A stretch of DNA of 64,000 bases from Hyphomicrobiales bacterium (GTDB lineage: Bacteria; Pseudomonadota; Alphaproteobacteria; Rhizobiales; Beijerinckiaceae): positions 1 through 64,000 of the forward strand of contig CANFLM010000001.1 in the NCBI GenBank assembly GCA_947447895.1, read 5' to 3'. Below are positions 36,208 to 45,659 of this stretch, piece after piece; positions within the stretch are counted from its first letter, which is position 1; every line of letters begins with the position of its first letter. The notes beneath the pieces were generated by a model that did no database searches, was not told the DNA's origin, and saw only the letters and a program-made list of their open reading frames with translations. The translations under genes were made by a program, and so were the position numbers.

Positions 36208-38208
36208 ATGGCGCAGGCGATGCAGTACAGGGCCGATATCGACGGGCTGAGATCGCTGGCGATTGGGCCGATTGTGCTGTTTCACGCCGGTTTCCCGCTA
36301 TTTTCCGGCGGATTTGTCGGGGTCGATATTTTCTTTGTCATTTCCGGCTATCTGATCACCTCGATCATCGCCAAGGAGATCGCAAACGGCCAGTTTGATC
36401 TCTGGCGGTTTTACGAGCGCCGCATCCGGCGGATTTTTCCCGCGCTGATCGTGATGCTGCTGGTGTGCAGCGTGGCGGGGTGGCTTTTGCTGTTTCCGCT
36501 CGATCTGCAGGCCTTTGGCCAAAGCATGGTGGCTTCGACCGGATTTGTGGCCAATATCAGCTTCTGGCTGCAAAGCGGCTATTTCGATACCGCTTCCGAT
36601 CTTAAACCCCTTTTGCATACTTGGTCGCTGGCGGTCGAGGAGCAATTCTATCTGTTTTTTCCGCTGGTTTTGCTGATGGCTGCCCGCAATAACCGTGATC
36701 CGCGTGTGATTGTCTGGATCATTCTGCTGCTCTCGTTCGCTTTGAGCCTGGTTGGCGTCAGCCGCAATCCCGATGCCAGCTTCTACCTGATCCCGACCCG
36801 TGCCTGGGAATTGCTGATCGGCTCGGTGCTCGCGCTCAAGGCTGTACCGGCGGTGTCCAACCGCACCGCGCGGCAGGGGCTGGCATTGCTCGGGCTCGCA
36901 TTGATTGCGGTGCCGGTGTTTGTCTACACAAACCAGACCCCGTTTCCGGGCCTCTCGGCCCTCTGGCCCTGTCTTGGCTCGGCCCTGATTATCTGGACCG
37001 GCGGCGTGCAGCGCAGCCCGACTTGGGTCGCCCGCCTGTTGATGCAGCCTGCCGTCGTTCTGGTCGGCTTGTTGTCCTATTCGCTCTATCTCTGGCACTG
37101 GCCGATCATGGTGTTCAGCCATCATTGGTTTTTGGAAGAGCCGGATGGCTGGAGCAAAATCGTGCTGGTTCTGGCCTCGCTGCTGGCGGCTTTCGCCTCC
37201 TGGGTGCTGGTAGAAAAGCCTGCGCGCCACCATGCGACAGGGCTGTCACGCCGTCTTGTTTTCGGGCTGGCAGGTGGGGCCGCCTTGGTCTGCATCGGGA
37301 TCGGGGTGGTGTTCTGGCAGAACGGTTTTATCCACCGTTATCCCGCCTCGTTGCAACGCCTGTTGCAGACTCACGACATCCAGACCAAGGGCTTTGTCGG
37401 ATTGCAGGCGACCGTCAACGGCCAGACACGCGATGGGCTGCCCCAAGGCGGTTTTGTCGTGGGTGAAACTGCACAACAGCCACAGCTTGCCATTTGGGGG
37501 GATTCCCATGTCGGAGCCATCCTGAACGGGATTGGCGAGGCAGCCAAGCCTGCTCAGGCCCCTGCCATCAGCGTGTTTGCGCTGGGAGGATGCCGCCCGA
37601 TCATCGACGTCTATCTGGCCTATGAGGCGAGCACGGCCTGCCATGATCACAACCGCGCGGTGTTGTCCTATCTTCTGAAAGGACCCGAACGCAAAGTGGT
37701 GCTGGTGTCGCGCTGGCCGATCTCGTTGTTCGGCGATGTCCGTGCCACGGGCAAAGGCGACGGTCAGGCCTCGCTGGCGCTCAAACCTGCCCGGGGTCTG
37801 GACGAGGCACAAGCGATCGAGGCATTTGCCCGCAATCTCGGTCGCACCATCGATGCCTTGACCCAATCAGGCAAGGAGGTCATCGTGGTCGAAACCATTG
37901 TGGATCTGCCGCTGGATGTCCCGCATCTGGTCTTCAAAACCTTGTTGCGTGAGCCTGAAACGGCGCAGATCACCCGCGATGTATCCGCCTATCGCGAACG
38001 GTTTCTTGAGGTTGAGCAACTCTTCGACCGGATGCAGGGCCAGCATCGGTTCGAGCGGATCAGGCTGCGCGACAGCCTGTGCGTGCAATGGCAGTGCCTG
38101 CTATACCGCAAGGGGCAGCAAGGGGAGATTCTGTATACAGACAACAACCATTTGAGCGCTTCGGGAAGCGCGATGCTGGCTCCGCTGTTTCGGGGCGTGC
38201 TGCCTTAG
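36208..38208 (+). CDS. OafA/YrhL-type acyltransferase with C-terminal SGNH domain
   Basis: This 666-residue protein has an N-terminal acyltransferase-3 membrane domain of about ten helices. It opens YRADIDGLRSLAIGPIVLFH (R-x-D-x-x-R motif) and continues FSGGFVGVDIFFVISGYLI and SLAVEEQFYLFFPL. A periplasmic SGNH hydrolase-like domain follows (about 400-660), with WGDSHVGAI and the C-terminal D-x-x-H in TDNNHLSASG. Such proteins O-acetylate lipopolysaccharide, peptidoglycan or exopolysaccharide. It is divergent from the EF-hand gene (135-nt gap). The substrate might be the polymer made at 50-63 kb, but this is inference. Confidence 0.92.
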   Translation: MAQAMQYRADIDGLRSLAIGPIVLFHAGFPLFSGGFVGVDIFFVISGYLITSIIAKEIANGQFDLWRFYERRIRRIFPALIVMLLVCSVAGWLLLFPLDLQAFGQSMVASTGFVANISFWLQSGYFDTASDLKPLLHTWSLAVEEQFYLFFPLVLLMAARNNRDPRVIVWIILLLSFALSLVGVSRNPDASFYLIPTRAWELLIGSVLALKAVPAVSNRTARQGLALLGLALIAVPVFVYTNQTPFPGLSALWPCLGSALIIWTGGVQRSPTWVARLLMQPAVVLVGLLSYSLYLWHWPIMVFSHHWFLEEPDGWSKIVLVLASLLAAFASWVLVEKPARHHATGLSRRLVFGLAGGAALVCIGIGVVFWQNGFIHRYPASLQRLLQTHDIQTKGFVGLQATVNGQTRDGLPQGGFVVGETAQQPQLAIWGDSHVGAILNGIGEAAKPAQAPAISVFALGGCRPIIDVYLAYEASTACHDHNRAVLSYLLKGPERKVVLVSRWPISLFGDVRATGKGDGQASLALKPARGLDEAQAIEAFARNLGRTIDALTQSGKEVIVVETIVDLPLDVPHLVFKTLLREPETAQITRDVSAYRERFLEVEQLFDRMQGQHRFERIRLRDSLCVQWQCLLYRKGQQGEILYTDNNHLSASGSAMLAPLFRGVLP

Positions 38209-38583
38209 GCTCAGGATCAATTTTGAAATTTGTTTACTTAATGGTCATGATTTTATACGACTTATTACACGTGTTGGCGTAATGGATTTGATTCGTGTTT
38301 CAAATCCCGGCTGGGTCAATTTGAGGCCTTTTTTCCTTGTCGCACGGTGTTCCGCGTATGGATGACGTCAAAAGTGTGCCGGTGATCGCTTTTGTGCGCT
38401 CATGTGGTTTTTGTCGTGTCATTGTTTGAATGGTTATGGACTGTGGAAGCAGTCATCATCAGATCATGCGTTGGATCTTGGCGTATTTCATGCCGTCATT
38501 TGTAAAAATGTTCAGTATTCAAGGTTGTTCTTCAACACGTTTTATTCGGCGTAATCATTAAACGTATAAATAGGAGAATTTTA
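38209..38583. other. 375-bp AT-rich intergenic region
   Basis: No ORF with a plausible start or family similarity was found. AT content is clearly higher than in the flanking genes. It ends with an AGGAGA ribosome site for the outer-membrane protein and probably holds that gene's promoter, possibly with a long 5' untranslated region. Confidence 0.5.
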
Positions 38584-39348
38584 ATGCTTAAAAATATCAT
38601 TGTGACTGCATCGCTCAGTCTGGTCGCTACTGCCGTTTCCGCCGCAGATATGCCATCCAAAACTGTTTATAGGGCATCAACCATTGCCAATAATGAAAAT
38701 TGGTCTGGATTTTATGTGGGTCTACAGGCCGGCCTTTCACAAAATCACAACATCCATTCAGATATCAACGGTTGGTTTGATGGTCTCAAGGATGCCGAGC
38801 AGAAAAAGGTTTCTCCTGCCGTCGGTGTGAAGTCCGGTTACGACCATCGGTTTGGATCAGTAATCGCGGGCGTTGTTTCGGAAGTGAAGCTTGGCAATTT
38901 CAAAGCGGGTGGACAAGTGACCCCCTATTATCCTTCCTACGACCTCATCACGCGATCCAACTATCTTGGATCTGCGCGTGGCAAGCTCGGCGTGGGTATT
39001 TCTGGCGCGACCATCTCAAACACGGCTCTGTCTGACATCGCTCTTTACGCCACGGCCGGTGTTGCCTTTTCAAACAGCAAGCACAGATTGTCCCAAGCTC
39101 CGATTGCGCTGAATAATTTTACTTTTGCCTATTACAGTGAGAACGGAAAAAATATCGGCTGGGTTGCGGGACTGGGCATCGATTATGCGATCAGTTCAAA
39201 AACTTCGGTCGGATTGGAGCTTAGCCACTATGAATTTGGGAGCTTGGTCCATGACCTGCTCAATAATGCGGGCGCAAGCAATGGCTATAGGATCAAACAG
39301 AGCAATAGCCACGATACTTTGACCGTCAATGTGACCCAGCATTTCTGA
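38584..39348 (+). CDS. Outer-membrane beta-barrel protein (Omp25/OmpA-like barrel)
   Basis: This 254-residue protein has a signal peptide (1-21, ending VSA). The mature start is typical of alphaproteobacterial porin-like barrels: NWSGFYVGLQAGL. Alternating beta-strand segments and a C-terminal aromatic residue (TVNVTQHF) suggest an eight-stranded barrel assembled by BAM. Asn/Ser-rich loops and lower GC than its neighbours suggest surface exposure and possibly recent acquisition. Its function, whether adhesion, structural or pore, is not readable. Confidence 0.85.
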   Translation: MLKNIIVTASLSLVATAVSAADMPSKTVYRASTIANNENWSGFYVGLQAGLSQNHNIHSDINGWFDGLKDAEQKKVSPAVGVKSGYDHRFGSVIAGVVSEVKLGNFKAGGQVTPYYPSYDLITRSNYLGSARGKLGVGISGATISNTALSDIALYATAGVAFSNSKHRLSQAPIALNNFTFAYYSENGKNIGWVAGLGIDYAISSKTSVGLELSHYEFGSLVHDLLNNAGASNGYRIKQSNSHDTLTVNVTQHF

Positions 39349-39466
39349 TCCTAAGCGGGGCTGGATCGTTTAACAGCCGTGCTCAGTCGAATTTTTCCTG
39401 AGCACAGCACCGTCCCGTCTGGTGACAATCCGGACAGTTTTCCTCGCGTTTCAAGACAACAGTGGT

Positions 39467-40900
39467 TTAAGTTGGCACATCCGGTTTGCGGTGTCCCGAG
39501 ACTTCCGCTCCCGCATGTTGCGGGAGGGACCAGTGGAACAGCAGCGAACTGGCGATCACCACACTGATCAGGCCGAAGGCTGTATGGAAATCCGACACAG
39601 ACAGGTGGTTGTCGCCATGGATGGCACGCAGGCTTTCGAGGATAAGGGCGGCCAGGGCCACACCCACAGAGCCTGACACCTGTTGCACCACGCTGGCAAA
39701 GCTCGATGCCCCGCTCAACTCCTCCTGCGAGACTTCGGCAAAGGCAATGGCATTCAGGCAGGTGAATTGCAGCGAGCGGAAAAACCCGCCGATGAACAGC
39801 GCGATAAAAATTAGCAGATGTGGCGTTTGGGCGGTAAACAGTGCGATGAGGGCAAAGAACACCGCGCTTAACAGCGCATTCACCATCAAAATGGTGCGAA
39901 AACCGAAACGCTTGAGAATGCGGGGGGCCGTCAGTTTCATCAACAGGGCCCCGATAGCCGAGGCAAAGGTCAGCAGGCCCGTTTCAAACGCACTCAGCCC
40001 GAACCCGACCTGCAGCATCAGCGGCAGTAGAAACGGGATCGAGCCCGAACCGATCCGGAACCATATCCCGCCGACCATGCTGGTGCGAAAGGTCGGATGG
40101 CGCAGCAAGCTCAGGTCCAGGATCGGGTTGCTGGTCTGGCGCGCATGCCGGATATAGGCCCAGATCAGCACCGCTCCGATGCCGATAAACCCGCAAGCCG
40201 CGGGCAGCGACAGCACCTCGACGCCCAGCACGGTGAAACCTCCGACCAGAAAGGCCAGACCGCCACCCGACAGGAAAAACCCTTTCAGGTCGAGCGGCAC
40301 CGTGCGCTCGAGTTTGATATCGGGGACATAGATCCAGGCCAGCACCAGTCCGATCAGGCCGATCGGGATATTGACAAAGAAAATCCAGCGCCACTGCCAG
40401 AAGGTCGTGATGAAGCCGCCGATCACCGGACCGATCACCGGCCCGATCAAGGCGGGCAGGGTCAGGTAGGACAAGGCGGTGACCAATTGGTGCTTGGGTA
40501 CCGAGCGAACCAGCACCAGCCGCCCGACCGGCATCATCATCGCGCCGCCGATGCCCTGCAGGAACCTCGCGGCCACAAAGCCCGCCAGACTGCTGGTAAA
40601 GGCACAGCACAGCGAGGCAACAGTAAACACCGTGATGGCGGCACAGAATACCTTTTGCGCGCCGAACCGGTCGGCCACCCAACCGCTGATCGGGATAAAG
40701 ATCGCCAGTGACAGAAGGTAGGAGGTAAAGGTCAGTTTGAGGATGATCGGGTCGACATTCAGATCCACGGCAATCGCCGGAAGCGAGGTCGCCAGAACCG
40801 TGCCGTCGATGTTTTCAAGAAACAGGGCACTGGCAATCACCAATGGCAGGATCATGCCGCTGGGCACCCAGCCTCGGCCATTCTCGGACACGTTTGCCAC
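39467..40900 (-). CDS. DHA2 family MFS multidrug exporter (EmrB/QacA type)
   Basis: This 477-residue protein has about 14 predicted helices. The motif C-like start VIASALFLENIDGTVLATSLP and motif A GWVADRFGAQKVF are typical of H+-coupled 14-helix drug exporters. It lacks an adjacent EmrA adaptor or outer-membrane channel, so it may act alone. It probably starts at GTG 40900, which has a purine-rich GGAAAAAGG immediately upstream. Confidence 0.9.
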   Translation of the reverse strand: MANVSENGRGWVPSGMILPLVIASALFLENIDGTVLATSLPAIAVDLNVDPIILKLTFTSYLLSLAIFIPISGWVADRFGAQKVFCAAITVFTVASLCCAFTSSLAGFVAARFLQGIGGAMMMPVGRLVLVRSVPKHQLVTALSYLTLPALIGPVIGPVIGGFITTFWQWRWIFFVNIPIGLIGLVLAWIYVPDIKLERTVPLDLKGFFLSGGGLAFLVGGFTVLGVEVLSLPAACGFIGIGAVLIWAYIRHARQTSNPILDLSLLRHPTFRTSMVGGIWFRIGSGSIPFLLPLMLQVGFGLSAFETGLLTFASAIGALLMKLTAPRILKRFGFRTILMVNALLSAVFFALIALFTAQTPHLLIFIALFIGGFFRSLQFTCLNAIAFAEVSQEELSGASSFASVVQQVSGSVGVALAALILESLRAIHGDNHLSVSDFHTAFGLISVVIASSLLFHWSLPQHAGAEVSGHRKPDVPT

Positions 40901-41014
40901 CCTTTTTCCGCTCTTATCAGGCAGATACCCTAAAAGGGGTGGTTCAGGCTGTCTATTGCAGAAAACGATGGGCAGTCATCGCTCCAATGCACGCAATCAG
41001 GCCCGTTAGCCCCA

Positions 41015-41749
41015 TCATCCCATTGTGGCGCGATAGGCCAGTTTGGATTTCTTTTTCAGCAGCGGGGTGAGGATGCTGCTGTGGGAGACAAAATGGTTGA
41101 TGCTTTCGGCGCCCGTAATATCGAGCATGGTTGTAAAGCTTTCGGCCAGACGGCTGTCCTCTGCGGAGAGTTGGTCGGCGAGAGCTTCGTAATAGCCGCG
41201 AGCGGCCAGATTGCCGGACGCACTGGCTATGCGGTAGCACGCCACGGCGCGGGCGCGGTCTGCCGCAATGGCCGCGCTGCCTGAGGCGGCCTGGTCGCCC
41301 TGCTCGTACAGCATCCCGAGGCTGAATTGCGCCAGCGCATTGCCCTGCAAGGAGGATTTTTTGTAAAGCGAGAAAGCCGCCTCGATATTCTGCGTCACGC
41401 CCTGGCCGCTCTCGAACATCATCGCGAGGAACAATTGCGCATCCGCATTGCCCTGATCGGCAGCGAGGAGAAAATAATGGGCGGCTTCCAGATAATCGAC
41501 CTCGACGTGCCTGCCTTTGTAGTATTTAAGACCCAAAATACACTGGGCATCGGCATTGCCGTGATCTGCGGCCCTGCGATACCAGCTCAAGGCCTTGGCA
41601 GGATCGCGGACTGTCTCTTCGCCGTGGTCATAGATCAGAGCAAGCTTGAGTTGGGCCTGAATATTGCCCACTTCAGCCAAAATCTGCCAATTCCAGACCA
41701 CATCATCAGAACTGTGCGGTTCGGTATCGTAATGGGATTCTCGTGTCAT
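41015..41749 (-). CDS. Sel1-repeat (tetratricopeptide-like) protein
   Basis: This protein of about 244 residues carries four to five Sel1-like repeats (for example AKALSWYRRAADHGNADAQ, EAAHYFLLAADQGNADAQ and EAAFSLYKKSSLQGNALAQ) of about 36 residues each. Such proteins are scaffolds for protein-protein contacts. There is no signal peptide; the C-terminal 60 residues are unlike the repeats. A GTG three codons upstream is an alternative start. Confidence 0.88.
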   Translation of the reverse strand: MTRESHYDTEPHSSDDVVWNWQILAEVGNIQAQLKLALIYDHGEETVRDPAKALSWYRRAADHGNADAQCILGLKYYKGRHVEVDYLEAAHYFLLAADQGNADAQLFLAMMFESGQGVTQNIEAAFSLYKKSSLQGNALAQFSLGMLYEQGDQAASGSAAIAADRARAVACYRIASASGNLAARGYYEALADQLSAEDSRLAESFTTMLDITGAESINHFVSHSSILTPLLKKKSKLAYRATMG

Positions 41750-42038
41750 CGGCTTCACACTTGCTCAGAGAGGACGACAAGTTTGAATTTCCAGCTTCAC
41801 TATTTCAGTCAGGCGATACAGGACAAACAACAAGCAATGCCTGAATTGAAGTCCTTTCAAGGCATGCCGCATGTCTTGTTTCTCCGATGTTAACGGTCAA
41901 TGCTTAAAAAAGATTAATCGAGAACCTGTGTTGTCTGCCCTGCTATGCACAGAAAGCCACCTTGTCAGACCCGGTCGGGTCATGTCTTATGATTGGCCTT
42001 GGTTGGCTGGCCCGATCTACCCATAAAACGATGGTGCT

Positions 42039-42932
42039 ATGACTGATTTTCGCTTTACCTGTCTCGGGACGGGCTGTCCCGTGGCCACAATGTCCCGCCT
42101 GGGGCCAGCCCATCTGGTGCAGGTGGCCGGGTGCACAATTCTGATCGATTGCGGATCGGGCGTCAGCCAGCAACTGGTGGCGGCTGGCACGCGCGGGGCG
42201 GATGTCGACCTGCTGATCGTGACGCATTACCATTCCGACCATCTGATCGATTTCTGGCAGCTGATCGTCTCGAGCTGGCACCAGGGACGCCAGCGGCCCT
42301 GGCGGGTCATGGCGCCCCGATCCGCCATCAACCATATGCAAAAGCAGATCGAGGCCTTTGCCGACGAGGTCCATCTGCGCATCCTGCACGAGCAGCGGCC
42401 CTCGGCCGACGGGTTGAAAGTGCAGTTTGCTGAATTGGTCGAGGGGCCCGTCATATTCCCCTCCGATCAGGAGGATGCGCATTTGTCCATCCAGGCTTTC
42501 GAGGTCGACCATCGCCCCGTGGTGCCGGCCTTCGGATTGCGTTTCCATGCCTATGACCGCGTGCTGGTCTTCTCCGGCGATACGGCCCCGTGCGCGGCTT
42601 TGACCCAAGCCACGGCAGGCGCCGACCTGCTGGTACAGGAGGTGTTTGTCTCGCGCGATATGCCGGTCACGACGGGAGTGCGTTCGGCGGCCACCGTGGA
42701 GGCTGTGCAATCCTATCACTGCACACCCGATCAGGTCGCATTGATTGCCAGTGAGGCGATGGTGGGCGCCTTGCTGCTCACCCATATCGTGCCGCCCGCC
42801 ACCGACCAAGGCGCGCTGATCCGCGAGATCCGCCAGATCTTTGATGGTCCGGTGATGGTCGGCGAGGACCTGATGCAAATCGATCTGATCCACAAGACCA
42901 TGCGCTGTGGCCGTGCAACAATCGGCTTCTGA
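42039..42932 (+). CDS. MBL-fold metallohydrolase (RNase Z-like)
   Basis: This 297-residue protein has the metallo-beta-lactamase fold. Metal ligands are visible in THYHSDHLIDF (H-x-H-x-D-H), with Asp in FSGDTAPC and a terminal His in LTHIVPP. The N-terminal FRFTCLGTGCPVA and the loop spacing resemble the RNase Z/arylsulfatase-like group. It lacks an exosite long enough to make tRNA 3' processing certain. It is followed at 32 nt by a CMD-family gene on the same strand. Confidence 0.85.
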   Translation: MTDFRFTCLGTGCPVATMSRLGPAHLVQVAGCTILIDCGSGVSQQLVAAGTRGADVDLLIVTHYHSDHLIDFWQLIVSSWHQGRQRPWRVMAPRSAINHMQKQIEAFADEVHLRILHEQRPSADGLKVQFAELVEGPVIFPSDQEDAHLSIQAFEVDHRPVVPAFGLRFHAYDRVLVFSGDTAPCAALTQATAGADLLVQEVFVSRDMPVTTGVRSAATVEAVQSYHCTPDQVALIASEAMVGALLLTHIVPPATDQGALIREIRQIFDGPVMVGEDLMQIDLIHKTMRCGRATIGF

Positions 42933-42964
42933 GACCTATCAAAAGACACCAAAGGGACGAGACC

Positions 42965-43540
42965 ATGACAACAACGGCCAAACCACCCCGTTTCCCGCAG
43001 CTTGTGCTGGAGGACTTGACGCCCGAACAGCGCGTCGTCGCCGACCAGATCATGAAAGTATCCAGTGTCGGTATCGGAGGGCCCTATAATTCGATGCTGC
43101 GCTCGCCGGTGTTTGCCCAGCGGATGGTCGATCTGCTCGCCTATTTGCGCTGGAATTCCTCGCTCGACATGCGGTTGAGTGAATTTGCCATTCTGATCCA
43201 GGGCAAGCTGTGGCGCTCGCAGGTGGAATGGTATGCCCATTTTCCCATCGCTGTGAAAGCCGGACTGCCCGAAAGCGTTGCGCTCGACCTCAAGGCCGGC
43301 CGCCGTCCGGCCAATATGAAGCCCGACGAGGCGGTGGTCTATGATTTCTGTATGGAATTATGCCGTGACCACAAGGTGTCGGATGCCCGCTTTGCCGAGG
43401 CCAGACAGATTTTGGGAGAGCAGCAGGTGGTCGATCTGGTTGCCGTGACCGGAACCTATGTGACCGTCGCCATGCTGCTGTCCGTCTCAGAAACCACCGT
43501 GCCTGAAGGCAAGGAGGAACCGTTCAAGCCGGGTGATTGA
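42965..43540 (+). CDS. Carboxymuconolactone decarboxylase (CMD) family protein
   Basis: This 191-residue alpha-helical CMD-family protein has the conserved LSEFAILIQGKLWRSQVEWYAH core. The CxxC seen in AhpD-type members is absent, so peroxidase activity is unlikely. A good AAGGGACGAG site precedes the ATG. With the upstream MBL-fold gene it forms a probable two-gene unit, perhaps for degrading a lactone or aromatic metabolite, though this is inference. Confidence 0.85.
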   Translation: MTTTAKPPRFPQLVLEDLTPEQRVVADQIMKVSSVGIGGPYNSMLRSPVFAQRMVDLLAYLRWNSSLDMRLSEFAILIQGKLWRSQVEWYAHFPIAVKAGLPESVALDLKAGRRPANMKPDEAVVYDFCMELCRDHKVSDARFAEARQILGEQQVVDLVAVTGTYVTVAMLLSVSETTVPEGKEEPFKPGD

Positions 43541-43543
43541 CGT

Positions 43544-43852
43544 TTATTTCTCTGCAACACACTCGCCCAACGAGCGTGATTTGGCTTCAGAGGTTGTCCC
43601 TTTGGGGCAGAGAAGGGGAAATGTTGCCCCGCCGGGCACATAGGTGCCCGGGCGGCCTGGCTTGCAGGCATTACCGGAGGGGTAAAAGCCCGGCTCGCAT
43701 CTCAGCAGCTTGGCGCCTGTCAGGCCCGGGACAGGCCCTTCCTTCTCGTCCTTTTTTTTGGCGGGGGGAGGAGGCGGCGCACTGGCCAGGGTCGTGCCTG
43801 CATACAGCATCAGCACAACACAACAGAAAACGGTGCGAATAAGATGGCGCAT
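43544..43852 (-). CDS. Small secreted Cys-rich protein
   Basis: This 102-residue protein has a signal peptide (about 1-24, ending LASA) and a Pro/Lys-rich linker. A compact region then follows with four Cys in the pattern RCEPGFYPSGNACKPG, GTYVPGG, CPKGTTSE and ECVAEK. The C-x-G-x-Y, G-x-x-C, G-T-Y spacing recalls the ephrin-receptor-like/GCC2-GCC3 Cys-rich repeats. Its 3' end is 3 nt from the convergent CMD gene. No close family is assigned. Confidence 0.7.
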   Translation of the reverse strand: MRHLIRTVFCCVVLMLYAGTTLASAPPPPPAKKKDEKEGPVPGLTGAKLLRCEPGFYPSGNACKPGRPGTYVPGGATFPLLCPKGTTSEAKSRSLGECVAEK

Positions 43853-43942
43853 GGTTTTTTGCTTGGTTTGTTGAACTCTTAATCCAGCAGACCAAACTTA
43901 TGCGTCGGTTTCAAGTCATTTTTATCATCTATAGTTAAGCCA

Positions 43943-44971
43943 TTATACTGCAATCATCAGCTTGCCGTGGTTGCCCCCGCTATAAAGAAGCGACAGGGCC
44001 TTGGGGGCCTGTTCGATGCCGTGCAGGACATGGGTGTCGTAAACCAGCGTGCCATCCAGAGCCATGCGGGCCATGTCGTCGGCCGCTTGGGCGTAGCGGG
44101 CGCGGTGATCAAGCACGATAAAACCGCTCCATGTCAGGCGGCGGGTCATGATTTCACGCTCGTTGCGCGGACCTGTCGGGAGCGGGCTCCAGGAACCGAT
44201 CGAGGCCGTGCCGCATTGTACGATCCGTCCGGCCACATTCATCTGCCGCAGCACCGTATCGAGGATCGGGCCACCGGTATTGTCGAAATAGATATCAACA
44301 CCCTGAGGAGCCAGCTTTTGAAGATCGGGGGCGAGATCGGCCGTCTTGTAATTGAGGGCCTGGTCATAGCCGTAGCGGGACTGACAGCGCGCGACCTTGT
44401 CGTCACTGCCGGTCAGACCGATGGTGTGGCAGCCCATGTGTTTGCCCAGTTGCCCGACAAAACTGCCGACCGATCCCGCGGCTGTTGATACGACCAGTGT
44501 ATCGCCTGCTTGCGGACGCCCGCACAGGGTGAGTGCCAGATAGGCGGTGATGCCGCTGATGCCGAACAGCGCCAGTTGCGCCTCCAGCGGCAGCGGATGA
44601 TGCGCTTTCAGAATGATCTGGTCCGGCGTGGCGACAGCATAGTCCTGCCAGCCGAAAAACCCGTAAAGGCAATCACCGGCCTGATAGTCGGGGCACAGGC
44701 TTTCCACCACCATGCCTATCGCCAGAGCCCGCATCGGGCTGCCCAGAGCCACGGGGCTGGCATAATTGGCTTCCGCCGATGCCCAGCCCCGTTGGGCGGG
44801 ATCAACCGAGAGCAACAGGTTGCGGATCAGGACCTCGCCGTGGCGCGGGCTTGGAACCGCTTGGGTCGATAGCGCGAAATCTTCAGCCAGCGGCACGCCT
44901 TGCGGGCGCCGGACCAGTTGGACCTGCCGGTTGGTTGCTGGCAAATCATAAGACGGTAATGGCACAGTCAC
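43943..44971 (-). CDS. NADP-dependent oxidoreductase (MDR family, prostaglandin reductase/CurA-like)
   Basis: This 342-residue zinc-free medium-chain reductase has the dinucleotide motif VVSTAAGSVGSFVGQLGK, and GVDIYFDNTGGPILDTVL is typical of alkenal/one reductases. It reduces alpha,beta-unsaturated carbonyls with NADPH. Translation starts at GTG 44971, with a GAGGGAG site 6 nt upstream. It stands alone, divergent from nothing, downstream of mucR on the same strand. Confidence 0.92.
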   Translation of the reverse strand: MTVPLPSYDLPATNRQVQLVRRPQGVPLAEDFALSTQAVPSPRHGEVLIRNLLLSVDPAQRGWASAEANYASPVALGSPMRALAIGMVVESLCPDYQAGDCLYGFFGWQDYAVATPDQIILKAHHPLPLEAQLALFGISGITAYLALTLCGRPQAGDTLVVSTAAGSVGSFVGQLGKHMGCHTIGLTGSDDKVARCQSRYGYDQALNYKTADLAPDLQKLAPQGVDIYFDNTGGPILDTVLRQMNVAGRIVQCGTASIGSWSPLPTGPRNEREIMTRRLTWSGFIVLDHRARYAQAADDMARMALDGTLVYDTHVLHGIEQAPKALSLLYSGGNHGKLMIAV

Positions 44972-45025
44972 GCGACGCTCCCTCGCTGCAAGATTTCCAA
45001 CAGTAACGCGATTTGCGGTTCAGCA

Positions 45026-45059
45026 AACAAAAAACCCGAAACGGTGACCGTTTCGGGTT
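45026..45059 (-). terminator. Rho-independent terminator after mucR
   Basis: Read on the minus strand, AACCCGAAACGGT pairs with ACCGTTTCGGGTT (45033-45059) and is followed by a run of T (45034 down to 45026). It lies 72 nt past the mucR stop and upstream of the oxidoreductase gene. Confidence 0.92.
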
Positions 45060-45130
45060 GTCATTCATGCGACGGCTCTCGAGCAAGCTTTTGTCACACC
45101 ACGCCGATCCATGCCGGATCGGGTGTGATC

Positions 45131-45577
45131 TCAGGAGGCTTTGGAGCCTTTCTTGCGGCCGGCATTGGCCTGGCGCTTCTGGCCGAGGCCCATCGCGAGA
45201 GCCAGATTGCTGCGTGCTGCGGCATAGTTTGGTGCAACCATCGGATAGTCGGATGGCAGGCCCCATTTGGCACGGTATTCTTCGGGGCTCATTTCATACT
45301 TGGTACGCAGGTGGCGCTTCAGCGATTTGAACTTTTTGCCGTCTTCCAGGCAGATGATGTAATCGGGGGTTACCGACTTCTTCACCGAAACTGCCGGTTC
45401 CTGATTCTTGACTTCTTCAACCACAGGTTGACCCAACGAGGTCAGTGCCGAGTGGACGTTATGAATGAGATGAGCCAATTCGCTGGCTGGTACAGAATTA
45501 TGTGCCACATAGCTGGCAACAATTTCGGCAGCCAATTCGACGATATCCGAATGGTAATGATTGTGTTCGGTGTCCAT
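45131..45577 (-). CDS. mucR: MucR/Ros family zinc-finger transcriptional regulator
   Basis: MucR-type proteins bind AT-rich DNA and repress genes for exopolysaccharide, motility and symbiosis or virulence in alphaproteobacteria. The 148-residue protein has the zinc-finger region ICLEDGKKFKSLKRHLRTKY, where the second ligand position is Asp as in many MucR proteins. EYRAKWGLPSDYPMVAPNY and a basic tail follow. I chose ATG 45577, which has a GGAG site; the longer ORF start is unlikely. The 472-bp upstream region includes a 14-bp palindrome that may be autoregulatory. It lies 4 kb from the exopolysaccharide locus. Confidence 0.93.
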   Translation of the reverse strand: MDTEHNHYHSDIVELAAEIVASYVAHNSVPASELAHLIHNVHSALTSLGQPVVEEVKNQEPAVSVKKSVTPDYIICLEDGKKFKSLKRHLRTKYEMSPEEYRAKWGLPSDYPMVAPNYAAARSNLALAMGLGQKRQANAGRKKGSKAS

Positions 45578-45645
45578 TTTTTTCTCCAAAATATTCGATA
45601 TGGCCAGTGACAAAGCACTTAATACACTGCACATAATCCCATTTG

Positions 45646-45659
45646 ATTGATTAATCAAT
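45646..45659. promoter_or_regulatory. Perfect 14-bp AT palindrome upstream of mucR
   Basis: ATTGATTAATCAAT is a perfect palindrome 69 bp upstream of the mucR start codon, in an AT-rich stretch. MucR proteins are generally autoregulated and prefer AT-rich sites, so this is a candidate operator; it is not shown. Confidence 0.45.

Noticed and set aside
39379..39406. GTGCTCAG/CTGAGCAC hairpin after the outer-membrane protein gene as a terminator
   Set aside because: No T-run follows on the plus strand. It may be a weak structure but evidence is insufficient.
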